The notes beneath the pieces were generated by a model. The model was not told where the DNA came from, did not search any database, and was given only the letters and a program-made list of their open reading frames with translations. Shown here piece by piece: positions 34,265 through 43,674 of a stretch of 64,000 nt of DNA (the stretch's first letter is position 1; each line of letters opens with the position of its first letter). The position numbers and the translations under genes are program-made. The DNA lies in the NCBI GenBank assembly GCA_028279875.1, contig JANQMU010000061.1:62001-126000 (forward strand), given 5' to 3'. Source of the DNA: Rhizobiaceae bacterium (GTDB lineage: Bacteria > Pseudomonadota > Alphaproteobacteria > Rhizobiales > Rhizobiaceae).

Positions 34265-34581
34265 GCCAATTCATGGTCCGTGGATCGGATGAAATAGGTC
34301 GGCTGAACTCTGATTAGCCAATTCTTGTCTGATTTAAAAGCGCAACGCCCGTTGAAACAATGCGTTCAAAACGGCAATTCACCGTGTTTTTTCAAGGTTT
34401 TTCAGGTGTCGACTGTAATGCCACACGGCCAAAGCGTTCTGTGATGACCCTGACTGCCACCCATTCGCCAATCCTTGAAACAACGTTGACTCGCAGTAAA
34501 TACGTAGTATACTACCTATTATAAAATCGATCAGCCTGATCAGGCATTTGGTGACTCATTGTTCTTGCGGGAGGCAGGTGT
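34265..34581. other. MarR-HyuA intergenic control region
   Basis: About 315 bases with no gene. Contains the operator/promoter at 34486-34520; the rest shows no other recognisable element. Confidence 0.6.
34486..34520 (+). promoter_or_regulatory. Promoter and palindromic operator of the HyuAB/F420 operon
   Basis: TTGACT (34486-34491), a 16-base spacer and TATACT (34508-34513) form a good sigma70 promoter. Its -10 lies inside the perfect 12-bp palindrome GTAGTATACTAC (34504-34515). The 17-mer GTAGTATACTACCTATT is repeated exactly at 49094-49110 in the TRAP promoter. Overlap with the -10 box argues for repression. Confidence 0.75.
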
Positions 34582-36654
34582 ATGGGCTGGACAATTGGTG
34601 TCGACGTCGGCGGAACCTTTACCGACTTTTATGCGGCCAATGACGAAGCAGGCATCGTCCATGTCGGAAAGACCCCTTCAACGCCGGCAAATCCCGCTCA
34701 GGCCATCCTCACGGGACTTGCTGCGCTTTGCGCGCGGTATGACATTGACCTTGACGGCGTAGACCGCCTTTCCCACGGAACCACGGTCGGCACCAATGCG
34801 CTGATCCAGAGGACCGGCAGCCCGGTTACCCTGATCACAACACAGGGCTTTCGCGATCTCCTTGAAATCGGGCGTCAGACCCGACCGCATATGTATGACC
34901 TGCAAAAGGATCATCCGGCACCGCTGGTCGAGCGCGAACATCGTATCGAACTGCCCGAGCGCATCGGTGCCGACGGCGGCATCGTACGGAAACCTGAAAT
35001 CGACGAGATCAATGCGGCAGTCGACGAAGCCATCGCCGCCGGCGCGGCATCCTGCGCAATCGGCTTCCTGTTTGCGTTTCGCAACCCGCAGCACGAACAG
35101 CAGGTGGCGGCGGCCCTGCGCGAACGCGCGCCGAACATTGCCATTTCACTGTCGTCCGAGGTGCAGCCGGAGTTTCGAGAATACGAGCGGCTGTCGACAA
35201 CGGTCCTGAACGCCTACCTGCAGCCGGTCATGTCAGAATATCTGCAGACGCTCGAAAACGGCGTTGCCGAAAGCGCGCCCAATGCGACCCTGGGCATCAA
35301 TCAGTCAAGCGGCGGCCTTATGTCGCCGCAGCGCGCCCGCGAATTTCCGGTGCGCACCGCCCTGTCGGGACCCGCGGCCGGCGCAATCGGCGCGGCCCAT
35401 GCGGCGCGGCAGACCGGCCGCAAAAACATCATCACTCTTGATATGGGCGGCACCAGCGCCGATGTGGCCCTGATCCGCGACTACAAGATCGACCTCGCCT
35501 TTGACCGCGACGTCGCCGGCTTTCCGATCCGCATGCCCTGCGTCGACGTAGAGACCGTCGGTGCCGGCGGCGGCTCGGTGGCCTGGTTTGATCGTGACGG
35601 CCTGCTCAAGGTCGGGCCGATCAGCGCGGGCGCGGACCCGGGTCCCGCCTGTTACGGCCGCGGTGGCGAACAGCCAACCGTGACGGATGCGAATCTGATT
35701 CTCGGCCGGCTGTCATCGCGCGGCCTTCTCGACGGCGACATGGGACTTGATCCGGGTCTTTCCAGAGCTGCTTATCAACCGATTGCCGATAGACTCGGCT
35801 TTTCGCCGGAGCGCACCGCACACGGCGTCCTTGGTATTGTCGTCGCCAACATGGTGCGCACCATCCGCACGATCTCCGTTGAACGCGGCTATGATCCCCG
35901 CGATTTTGTCCTCATGCCGTTTGGCGGCGCCGGTCCGCTGCATGCCCGTGACGTCGCAGTCAGTTTGGGCATGTCGGAAATGGTCGTTCCCGCCGCTCCC
36001 GGCATCGTTTGTGCACAGGGTCTTCTGGTGTCCGACCTCAAGGAGGATTTTGTCGCCAGCCGCCGGTTCAGCCTCGACGATGCCGGCAGCGCCATCCTGG
36101 CCTTGGCCGTTGATGAGCTGCAATCACGTGCCGCCCGCTGGTTCGAGGATGAAAACACGCCGTACGACGGGCGCCAGATGGAGCTTGTCGTCGATGCGCG
36201 TTATGTGGGCCAGAACTTCGAGCTGGCGGTTCCCGTTGCTCGCGGCACGACATTATCTTCCGGAGACCTTCCCAACGCCGAAAAACTTTATGTGAAATTC
36301 TGCGAAGCGCATGAGATCGCTTACGGTTACGCGAGCCCCATCGATCCCGTCGAAATCGTCAATGTGCGCCTTTCTGCAAGTGCCCGGCTGTATCGGGAAG
36401 TCTCGGCACCCGCAATTGGCGGCAATCCGGGCGAACCGGTGCCGCGGGATGAGCGGCAGGTTTATTTCGCTGCCGACACCGCCATCGCGACACGTATTTT
36501 CACCCGTGCCGAGCTGCTGCCGGGACAATCCATTACCGGCCCAGCGATCATCGAGCAGCTCGACACGACAACACCGGTCTATCCCGGCGACCGGACAGAC
36601 GTGACACCGGACGGGCACCTGATCATCAAAATCAATGCGGAGACGGATGCATGA
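34582..36654 (+). CDS. hyuA: Hydantoinase/oxoprolinase subunit A (HyuA-like)
   Basis: 690 residues, full length for the HyuA family, behind GGGAGG. The ASKHA-type ATP-binding start is GVDVGGTFTDF, followed by LSHGTTVGTNAL, LSGPAAGAIGAA, ITLDMGGTSADV and FGGAGPLHA. Subunit A activates a cyclic amide or carbonyl with ATP while HyuB completes the reaction; known members open N-methylhydantoin or 5-oxoproline or carboxylate ketones. First gene of the MarR-controlled operon, so substrate attack on an amide ring or a carboxylation is central to the pathway. Stop overlaps hyuB by ATGA. Confidence 0.92.
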   Translation: MGWTIGVDVGGTFTDFYAANDEAGIVHVGKTPSTPANPAQAILTGLAALCARYDIDLDGVDRLSHGTTVGTNALIQRTGSPVTLITTQGFRDLLEIGRQTRPHMYDLQKDHPAPLVEREHRIELPERIGADGGIVRKPEIDEINAAVDEAIAAGAASCAIGFLFAFRNPQHEQQVAAALRERAPNIAISLSSEVQPEFREYERLSTTVLNAYLQPVMSEYLQTLENGVAESAPNATLGINQSSGGLMSPQRAREFPVRTALSGPAAGAIGAAHAARQTGRKNIITLDMGGTSADVALIRDYKIDLAFDRDVAGFPIRMPCVDVETVGAGGGSVAWFDRDGLLKVGPISAGADPGPACYGRGGEQPTVTDANLILGRLSSRGLLDGDMGLDPGLSRAAYQPIADRLGFSPERTAHGVLGIVVANMVRTIRTISVERGYDPRDFVLMPFGGAGPLHARDVAVSLGMSEMVVPAAPGIVCAQGLLVSDLKEDFVASRRFSLDDAGSAILALAVDELQSRAARWFEDENTPYDGRQMELVVDARYVGQNFELAVPVARGTTLSSGDLPNAEKLYVKFCEAHEIAYGYASPIDPVEIVNVRLSASARLYREVSAPAIGGNPGEPVPRDERQVYFAADTAIATRIFTRAELLPGQSITGPAIIEQLDTTTPVYPGDRTDVTPDGHLIIKINAETDA

Positions 36655-38348
36655 GCGCCGAAACCCCGATCCTCGATCCCATCCGGCTTGAGATTATCGC
36701 CAACGGCCTGCGATCGATTGCCGATGAGTGCTTTGTCGCCCTGATGCGGTCGGCCTATTCGACCAACATCAAAGAGCGCAAGGATCACTCCATTGCGATC
36801 GTCGACAAAAACGGCCGGCTGGTTGTGCAGGCGGCTCTGACATTGCCGATCCACATCGCGTCGATGGGCGGCCTCATGCGCAGTGTGCTTGAGAAATTCG
36901 GCGATGACATCGAGGACGGAGACATCTTCGTCGCCAACGATCCGCACACGGCCGGTGGTACGCACCTGCCTGACATCAACTACGCAAAGCCGATCTTTGT
37001 CGACGGCGAGCTCGTCGCCTTCATCTGCAATATCGCCCACCACGCTGATATCGGCGGCATGGTTCCGGGTTCGATGGCAGGCGGCATGTCCGAAATCTAT
37101 CAAGAAGGATTACGAATTCCGGTCGTCAAACTCTTTCGCAGGGGTGTCCTGCAGACCGACATCATGGACATCCTGCTCTTGAACGTCCGGGTGCCCGAAG
37201 AACGGCGCGGCGATCACAATGCCCAGATCGCATCTTGTAATCTGGGCGGGCGCCGATTCCATGAAGTGATTGGCGTGCACGGTCTCAATAATGTGCTTTC
37301 CGCCTTCGACGAGATCATCAGCCGGACTGCCCAGCGCATGCGGGCGGCGATAGCCGGGATTCCGGACGGAACATACCGTTTTGAGGATTTTATGGACGGC
37401 GACGGCATCGCCACGCACGACATCCCGATCTGTCTTGCCCTGACGGTCGAGGGAGACCGGATCCATCTCGATTTTGCCGGAACAAGTCCGCAGGTGGATG
37501 GCAACATCAACACCACAATGAATGCGGTGCAGGCAAGCGTCTGCTATGCCCTGATTGCCGTGCTCGACTCCGAATTGCCCAGCAATCAGGGCGTGCTTGA
37601 TGTCGTCGACATCAAGGCGGAACCAGGCACGTTGCTGAACTCGCTCTTTCCGGCACCCGTGGCGGCCCGGGCACATGCCTGTCAGCGGGCCATTGACGTG
37701 GTCCTCGGCGCCCTCGCCCAGGCCTTGCCCGACAAGGTAATCGCCGCGGCGAACGGTGCCAACACGACGGCCGTTTTTTCAGGTGTCGATCCGCGCACCG
37801 ACAGCCCGTATCTCTATCTGGAAACGCTCGGCGGCGGCATGGGGGCGCGGGCAACGAAAGACGGCAAGGACGGCGTTCAGGTCGGCATTACCAACACCTC
37901 CAACCTGCCGGTGGAATCCATCGAACAGGAATATCCGCTACGGGTCGAGGAATACAGCCTGGTGGAAAATTCCGGCGGCGCCGGGAGATATCGTGGCGGC
38001 ATGGGTTTGCGGCGGGTGGTTACACCCGTCGGTCATAGCTGCGTGTTCAACGGGGCTGGCGAGCGTTTCCGCTACCAACCCTGGGGGCTTTTCGGTGGAG
38101 AGCCCGGCGGATCGGGACAGTTCCTTATTCGCGATGACCAGGGAGAGCGGCGCCTGGATGACAAGCCCGGCGAAGTCAGCGTCAATACCAAAACGCAGAT
38201 CGTCATCGAGACACCCGGTGCCGGTGGTTACGGCCACCCGCTGGAACGGTCGATCGATGCTGTCGACCGTGACCTGAAAAGCGGCAAGTACTCCGCCTCA
38301 TTTATCGAGCGCCACTACGCTGAAACCGCCAAGCGAAAGGTAGTCTGA
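36651..38348 (+). CDS. hyuB: Hydantoinase/oxoprolinase subunit B (HyuB-like)
   Basis: 565 residues. Family hallmarks are SIAIVDKNGRLVVQ, the NDPHTAGGTHLPDI motif, HHADIGGMVPGSMAG and the later GGGMGARATKDG plus GGAGRYRGGMGLRR blocks. It forms a cytosolic complex with HyuA. The stop TGA shares one base with the next ATG (TGATG), so the LLM enzyme is coupled to it. Confidence 0.92.
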   Translation: MSAETPILDPIRLEIIANGLRSIADECFVALMRSAYSTNIKERKDHSIAIVDKNGRLVVQAALTLPIHIASMGGLMRSVLEKFGDDIEDGDIFVANDPHTAGGTHLPDINYAKPIFVDGELVAFICNIAHHADIGGMVPGSMAGGMSEIYQEGLRIPVVKLFRRGVLQTDIMDILLLNVRVPEERRGDHNAQIASCNLGGRRFHEVIGVHGLNNVLSAFDEIISRTAQRMRAAIAGIPDGTYRFEDFMDGDGIATHDIPICLALTVEGDRIHLDFAGTSPQVDGNINTTMNAVQASVCYALIAVLDSELPSNQGVLDVVDIKAEPGTLLNSLFPAPVAARAHACQRAIDVVLGALAQALPDKVIAAANGANTTAVFSGVDPRTDSPYLYLETLGGGMGARATKDGKDGVQVGITNTSNLPVESIEQEYPLRVEEYSLVENSGGAGRYRGGMGLRRVVTPVGHSCVFNGAGERFRYQPWGLFGGEPGGSGQFLIRDDQGERRLDDKPGEVSVNTKTQIVIETPGAGGYGHPLERSIDAVDRDLKSGKYSASFIERHYAETAKRKVV

Positions 38349-39367
38349 TGCGTGTTTACTCCATGGTTCGGCCAAAGAAGCTCTCCGCGATGCCCGATGA
38401 AATCGCCCGCGCGGAGCGGCTCGGCTATGACGGCACCACCCTTCTGGAACTCACCGTCCCCCCGACTCTTTCGGCAGCCGCCGGTGCGATCGTGACCGAA
38501 AAGATCAAGATGATGTCGGGCGTGTTTGTCGCCTTTCCGCGAAGCCCGATGGCCACTGCCTATGACGCCTGGTCGCTGAACGAATTGTCGGGAGGCCGGT
38601 TTCAGCTCGGTATCGGCTCCCAGATCAAGGCGCATCTGACACGCCGCTTCGGCATGGATTTTCAGCCGCCGGTAAGGCGCATGAAGGACTACATCAACGC
38701 GCTGCGCGCGATCTGGGACTGTTGGCAAAACGGCACCAAGCTCGACTATGACGGGATCTACTACAAACACAATCTGATGATCCCCTACTACAACCCCGGA
38801 CCTCTGGAATCCGGGTTCCCCGAAATACATCTGGCTGCCATCAACAAATTCATGTGCCGCCTGTGCGGCGACCTCGCCGATGGCCATCTTCCCGGAGATC
38901 CGATCACCTGGAAATGGCACGAGGAGGTCATGTTGCCGAACCTCGAGATCGGCCTGGAGCGATCTGGCCGGAAGCTGAAAGACCTCGAACTCGGCGGTTA
39001 CGGCTTCATCGGCTGCGCCACGTCTGATGCCGGTATCGACAAGGTGGTCAAGGGGCTGAAAGAACGCGTGGCGCTCTATGCTTCAACGCCGGAATACAAG
39101 GAAATGCTGTCAATGCATGGCTGGACCGTGAGTCAGGAAGATTTCGCGGCCATGACTCGTGAAAACAAGTGGGAGGAGATGGGAAATCTGGTGACCGACG
39201 AGATGCTGGAGGCCTATGCGGTGATCGCCAAGCCGGACGCGCTGCCGGGTGCGCTGAAGAAACGCTATGGCGGAAAGGTCGATCGGATCCAGATCGACGA
39301 AACCTGGTTCGAGGGACTGTCGGACGAGCAGGTCAGCAAGCTGATTACCGAAATCAGAGAGATCTAG
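38348..39367 (+). CDS. LLM-class flavin/F420-dependent oxidoreductase (first)
   Basis: 339 residues of the bacterial luciferase-like barrel. The N-terminal part has ARAERLGYDGTTLLE and GVFVAFPRSPMATA, with LSGGRFQLGIGSQIKAHL marking the cofactor-phosphate loop; the last part is variable. It looks like the F420-dependent subgroup also seen in actinobacteria. Within an operon making F420 precursors and an F420 reductase, F420H2 is the best-supported cofactor, but FMN cannot be excluded from sequence. Directly coupled to hyuB by TGATG. Confidence 0.82.
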   Translation: MRVYSMVRPKKLSAMPDEIARAERLGYDGTTLLELTVPPTLSAAAGAIVTEKIKMMSGVFVAFPRSPMATAYDAWSLNELSGGRFQLGIGSQIKAHLTRRFGMDFQPPVRRMKDYINALRAIWDCWQNGTKLDYDGIYYKHNLMIPYYNPGPLESGFPEIHLAAINKFMCRLCGDLADGHLPGDPITWKWHEEVMLPNLEIGLERSGRKLKDLELGGYGFIGCATSDAGIDKVVKGLKERVALYASTPEYKEMLSMHGWTVSQEDFAAMTRENKWEEMGNLVTDEMLEAYAVIAKPDALPGALKKRYGGKVDRIQIDETWFEGLSDEQVSKLITEIREI

Positions 39368-39376
39368 CGGAACGGC

Positions 39377-40879
39377 ATGACCACAAACACGCACATCGAC
39401 GGTACGGCGGTTGAACCGGACTATGTCGGAGACGAATGGGCGCGACTTTGCCGCCGCGACCCGGATGCGCTTGCCGTTGCCGAACCCGACAGACAGGTTT
39501 CCGTCGGCGAACTCATCGCCCTTTCAAGAGCCCGTGCCGGCCAACTGACTGCACAGGGGGTCACCCCGGGCAGCCGGGTGATTGTCGCACGACCCAATTC
39601 CATCGAATTCGTTGTTGACTATCTGGCCATTCGCCTTTGCGGCGCGGTACTCGTCAATCTGCCCTGGGCGGCCGGCACCAGCATTACCGAACTTGCCGAA
39701 ATTCTCGATGCCAGTTGCGTGATACTGACCGAGCACCTGGTCGGCGATAATCCGCTCTTTGACCAATTGGGTGACCGGCGCTTCCGCCCCGAAGAGGATG
39801 CACCGATCGGTCCCGAGAAGCCGATTCGTCGCGCGCCGGAAGACATTGTCTGGCTGGCCTGCACATCCGGGACAACCGGCACGCCCAAGGCAGCGATGCA
39901 CACGGCCGCGACCCTCGAACGCCAGACTGAGGTCTTCGCGCAGCACTTTGGTCTGACCGTGGATGATCCGATCCTCGTTTCATCTCCGGTCGGTCATGCC
40001 GTTGCACTGCTCTTCGGGGTGCGCATGTCCTTGATGCTGAATTCCGTCATGGTTCTCGTGCCCCGTTGGCGCATCGAAACCGCGGTAGAGCTGATCGAAC
40101 GATATGGCTGTGCATTCACGGTCGCCCCAACCCCTTTCCTCATGGACATGGTGGCCTGGGCGGAGGAAAACGGTATCGACCGCATCAAGACATTGCGCTT
40201 CTTTCCCTCCGCTGGCGCGCCGGTGCCGCGGCCGCTGGTCAAGCGGGGCCTCGAGGCGCTGCCGCATTGCCAGATCTGGTCCTATTTCGGCACCTCCGAA
40301 GCCGGCGCCGTTACAGCCGTTCCCCTTGATGCAGCTCTGGAGCACCGCCTGGAGACCGATGGCATCGCCCTGCCCGGCACGACAACGCGGGTTGTCGACG
40401 GAGAACTCGAACTGCACTGCCCGCAGCAGATGATGAAGGGCTACTGGAGCGGCGACCCCGGCGGTCGGCTGAAGCCGGATGGCTGGTATGCGACCGGCGA
40501 CGCCGCCGTGCAGCGGCCGGACGGCTATATCAGAATGATCGGCCGGGCCCGGGACATCATCCTGCGGGGCGGCGAAAACATATCTCCGCTCGAGATCGAA
40601 AACGTTCTTCTCGGGCATCCGGCGGTGTCCGATATCTCCATCGTCGGCTACCCGGATGAGAGGCTCGGCTCGCGACTGGCAGCCGTTGTTGTCGCCGATG
40701 CGCCGGTAACGCTGGGCGATCTGCGTCTGCACTGCGAACGGGTTGGTCTGGACAAGGCCAAATGGCCCGAATTCCTGATGCATATCGATACGATCCCTCT
40801 GACCGCCATCGGCAAGGTGCGGCGGGACGACCTCGAAATCCTCGTCCAGGAACAAATCGAGCAACAGAAGTCTGCCTGA
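39377..40879 (+). CDS. Acyl-CoA ligase / AMP-dependent synthetase
   Basis: 500 residues of the ANL superfamily. The phosphate loop is ACTSGTTGTPKAAMHTA; later come FFPSAGAPVPRPLV, YFGTSEAGAVT, the hinge aspartate region GWYATGDAAV and the C-terminal catalytic lysine in AIGKVRRDDLE. It should activate a carboxylic acid as the CoA thioester in two half-reactions. The thioesterase gene two places downstream could later release the acid. The imported TRAP substrate, likely a carboxylate, is its probable substrate (inference). Confidence 0.9.
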   Translation: MTTNTHIDGTAVEPDYVGDEWARLCRRDPDALAVAEPDRQVSVGELIALSRARAGQLTAQGVTPGSRVIVARPNSIEFVVDYLAIRLCGAVLVNLPWAAGTSITELAEILDASCVILTEHLVGDNPLFDQLGDRRFRPEEDAPIGPEKPIRRAPEDIVWLACTSGTTGTPKAAMHTAATLERQTEVFAQHFGLTVDDPILVSSPVGHAVALLFGVRMSLMLNSVMVLVPRWRIETAVELIERYGCAFTVAPTPFLMDMVAWAEENGIDRIKTLRFFPSAGAPVPRPLVKRGLEALPHCQIWSYFGTSEAGAVTAVPLDAALEHRLETDGIALPGTTTRVVDGELELHCPQQMMKGYWSGDPGGRLKPDGWYATGDAAVQRPDGYIRMIGRARDIILRGGENISPLEIENVLLGHPAVSDISIVGYPDERLGSRLAAVVVADAPVTLGDLRLHCERVGLDKAKWPEFLMHIDTIPLTAIGKVRRDDLEILVQEQIEQQKSA

Positions 40880-40908
40880 CGGGCTGGCAAGCGATACGGG
40901 AGGCAACA

Positions 40909-41853
40909 ATGTCAAGGGTTCAGGTCGGGTTTCACGTCGACGGAGATGTCTGGGAACCGGAACAGCTCACCGGGGTCGAGGATGCGGGTTACGATTTCCT
41001 GACGACGGGCGAGCACATGGTCTTTTTCCGCCCGATCCTGGATGTCGTCACGGTGCTCGCCCATGCGGCGGCGGTGACCACGAGAATCAAGCTGATCCCG
41101 TCGACCCTCATCCTGCCACTGCGTCATCCGACGATCATGGCGAAGGAACTGATCTCCCTGGACATCCTCTCGAAGGGCAGGCTTGTCGCTTCGGTCGGCA
41201 TCGGCGGTGACTATCCGCGTGAATTCCAGGCCTGCGGCGTCTCGATGAAGGAACGCGGAAGGCGCGCCAATGAAGGCATTGAGATCATGCGCAAATACTG
41301 GAGCGGCGAGCGCTTCAGCTATGATGGCGAAATCTTCAAGCTGGAAGATGTCGACATGCTGCCCCCGCCCTATCAGAAAGGCGGTCCGCCCCTGTGGGTA
41401 TGCGGCAGAAGCGACCCGGCGATGCGGCGCGCGGCCCGCCTCGGGGACGGCTGGCAACCTTACATGTACACACCCGACCTATTGGCTGAATCGGTCGACA
41501 AGATCAAAGGCTTTGCAGAGGAATACAAGCGTCCGCTTGCCAATGACTTCGCCTTCACCAGCTTCATGTATGTCAGCATGCATGACGATGTGCAGGAAGC
41601 CCGAAACAGGGCGATCGAGCAACTGAGCTTTCGCTTCAACATGCCGTTCGAAAAGATCGTAGACAAATACTGTGCCTACGGTCCCTCCGACCGGATCGTC
41701 GAGCAGCTCGGTCAATACGTTCAGGCCGGCGCAAACCACATCGTCATCGCGCTGGTCATGCCGCCGGAAGAGCGCATGGACTATGTCAACAAATGCGCCG
41801 CGGAAATCCTGCCGCATCTGCAGGAAATGACCGCCAACCGGGTCACGACATGA
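40909..41853 (+). CDS. LLM-class flavin/F420-dependent oxidoreductase (second)
   Basis: 314 residues from ATG 40909 after GGGAGGCAACA. The barrel begins VQVGFHVDGDVWEPEQL, with LIPSTLILPLRHPTIMAKE and LSKGRLVASVGIGGDYPREF as cofactor-binding segments and PLWVCGRSDPAMRRAARLGDGW later. It is clearly a different branch from the LLM protein at 38348, so the operon holds two distinct hydride-transfer or monooxygenase steps. The ATGA overlap couples it to the thioesterase. Confidence 0.85.
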   Translation: MSRVQVGFHVDGDVWEPEQLTGVEDAGYDFLTTGEHMVFFRPILDVVTVLAHAAAVTTRIKLIPSTLILPLRHPTIMAKELISLDILSKGRLVASVGIGGDYPREFQACGVSMKERGRRANEGIEIMRKYWSGERFSYDGEIFKLEDVDMLPPPYQKGGPPLWVCGRSDPAMRRAARLGDGWQPYMYTPDLLAESVDKIKGFAEEYKRPLANDFAFTSFMYVSMHDDVQEARNRAIEQLSFRFNMPFEKIVDKYCAYGPSDRIVEQLGQYVQAGANHIVIALVMPPEERMDYVNKCAAEILPHLQEMTANRVTT

Positions 41854-42278
41854 GCCATCAACTCGCCATCTCGGATATCCAGGAGCATCTCAGCCGCTCG
41901 CTCTACCATCAGTTGTTCCGCCCGCAGGTGCTGGCCGTCGACAACAATGAGCCCTCTCTGCTTCTCAAGGTGCGCTGGTGTCCCGAATTCGAGCGCCAGC
42001 CCGGCACCGACCAATGGCATGGTGGTGTCATCGCCTCCCTTGTCGACATTGCCGGCTGCTATGCGCTGATGCTTGTTGCCGCCGGCCCGATGCTGACGCT
42101 CAATTTCAGCACCGATTTTTTGCGGCTGGCGCACAAAACGGACCTGACGGCACGGGCGACCGTGCGCCGTTCGGGGCGCACCGCCGGTTTCGTTGATGTC
42201 GATATACACGATGATGACGGGACCCTGGTTGCGGTCGGACGCGCCTGCTACGCCATCAGGCCGCTGCAGGACACCTGA
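41850..42278 (+). CDS. PaaI-type hotdog thioesterase
   Basis: 142 residues from ATG 41850, overlapping the LLM stop. The hotdog motif is DQWHGGVIASLVDIAGCYAL, with the catalytic aspartate in SLVDIAG, followed by LNFSTDFLRLA and ATVRRSGRTAGFVDVDI. Such cytosolic enzymes hydrolyse aryl- or acyl-CoA esters. Together with the ligase this indicates a CoA-linked pathway. Confidence 0.85.
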   Translation: MSHQLAISDIQEHLSRSLYHQLFRPQVLAVDNNEPSLLLKVRWCPEFERQPGTDQWHGGVIASLVDIAGCYALMLVAAGPMLTLNFSTDFLRLAHKTDLTARATVRRSGRTAGFVDVDIHDDDGTLVAVGRACYAIRPLQDT

Positions 42279-42307
42279 AATCTGAAACCGGTTTGGAGGA
42301 CTGAACC

Positions 42308-42985
42308 GTGACCGACAAATCCAATATTTCCATCATCGGTGGCACCGGCGCATTGGGTGCCGGACTGGCATTGCGCTGGGCACGGGCTGGCCATGCGGTG
42401 ACCATTGGATCGCGTGACGGCGCACGTGCGAATGACATTGCCAAAGAGCTGTCGGCCAAGGCCGGAGCCAGAATTTCCGGCGCCGAAAATGCAGCCGCGG
42501 CGGCAAAAGGCGACGTTGTGGCAGTGACGGTGCCCTATGCCAGTCACGCAGCGACACTGGAGACCATTCGCCGGCATCTTGACGGCAAGATCGTCATCGA
42601 CGTCACGGTACCGCTCATGCCGCCCAAGGTCCGCACGGTACAGCTGCCCGAGGGCGGCTCCGTTGCAAAGGCGGTGCAGAAGACACTGGGCGAGAATGTG
42701 CGCGTCGTCTCGGCATTTCAGAACGTCGCGGCAGCCCATTTGGCTGATCTGGATCACGCCATTGACTGCGATGTTCTGGTGTGCGGCAACGACCCGGCGG
42801 CACGCAGCGAGGTCATTTCACTTGCAGCCGATGCAGGAATGAAGGCCTGGCATGCCGGGCGGATCGACAACTCCGCCATCGCCGAAGCGTTGACATCGGC
42901 GCTGATTTTCATCAACGGCCAGTACAAAATACCGGGTGCCGGCATTCGCATCACGGGCGATCCGGCACCGCTTGAGAACCGATAG
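42308..42985 (+). CDS. npdG: NADPH:F420 oxidoreductase (NpdG/Fno-like)
   Basis: 225 residues. It starts with the Rossmann motif ISIIGGTGALGAGLALRWA and then VTIGSRDGARANDIA, the arginine-bearing NADPH loop. AVTVPYASHAATLETI and VSAFQNVAAAHLADL follow, the latter being the family's F420-side segment. The enzyme reduces F420 with NADPH. Its presence between LLM enzymes and F420 synthesis genes closes a cofactor cycle similar to picrate catabolic operons of actinobacteria. Confidence 0.85.
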   Translation: MTDKSNISIIGGTGALGAGLALRWARAGHAVTIGSRDGARANDIAKELSAKAGARISGAENAAAAAKGDVVAVTVPYASHAATLETIRRHLDGKIVIDVTVPLMPPKVRTVQLPEGGSVAKAVQKTLGENVRVVSAFQNVAAAHLADLDHAIDCDVLVCGNDPAARSEVISLAADAGMKAWHAGRIDNSAIAEALTSALIFINGQYKIPGAGIRITGDPAPLENR

Positions 42986-43008
42986 GACATTACAACGGCG
43001 TTGAACCG

Positions 43009-43674
43009 ATGACCGAGATCATCATTCCGATCAAGAGCCTGAAACTCGCCAAGCAGCGCCTCACACCGGTTCTCACGCCTTCGGAGCGAACCGCGCTGGT
43101 GCTTGCGATGCTGGAGGATCTTCTCACCACCGTCAGCCTCCTCGACCATGGCAAAGTCTGGATTGTTGCGAGCGACGACGCGGTTTTCGACGTTGCCCGC
43201 AAGCATGGCGCATGCCCGGTCCGCGAACCCGAGGCGACTGGTTACAACGAAGCTGTCCTGCTTGGATTGGCGGCTACACGCACTCAAAGCAATGTCGCCG
43301 TGCTACCGGGCGATATCCCGCTGGCGACCGCTTCCGAGATCGCTGCTCTGATCGCCCCGGCACCTTCAGATAAACCACATATCCGCCTGGCCGCAGCACG
43401 CGATCTGCAAGGCACCAACGGACTTTTCATGTCCAAGAAGGGCCTTGTTCGTCCGGCCTTCGGAGCAAACAGTTTTTCCCTTTACAAACAGGCATCGCAG
43501 AAAGCCGGCGTGCACCCGCAGATCCTGGAGGCTCCCGGCCTGGCACTCGATATCGACACATCGGCGGACCTTCATGACCTGGCTCTGCACGTCAGGGGCG
43601 GAGCAACGCATGGGTTTTTCAATAAATCACGCGGCTCCTTCTGCGGCCATCCGATAGAGAGGGGTGCGGCATGA
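43009..43674 (+). CDS. cofC: CofC-type guanylyltransferase of F420 biosynthesis
   Basis: 221 residues with the nucleotidyltransferase start IIPIKSLKLAKQRLTPVL (GTP-binding lysines and arginine), then AVLPGDIPLAT with the metal aspartate, GTNGLFMSKK, FGANSFSLYKQ and LALDIDTSADLHDL. CofC activates 2-phospholactate, 3-phosphoglycerate or phosphoenolpyruvate with GTP for transfer to FO; which one cannot be read from sequence. The final thirty residues extend past the usual end. ATGA overlap with the FO synthase gene. Confidence 0.88.
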   Translation: MTEIIIPIKSLKLAKQRLTPVLTPSERTALVLAMLEDLLTTVSLLDHGKVWIVASDDAVFDVARKHGACPVREPEATGYNEAVLLGLAATRTQSNVAVLPGDIPLATASEIAALIAPAPSDKPHIRLAAARDLQGTNGLFMSKKGLVRPAFGANSFSLYKQASQKAGVHPQILEAPGLALDIDTSADLHDLALHVRGGATHGFFNKSRGSFCGHPIERGAA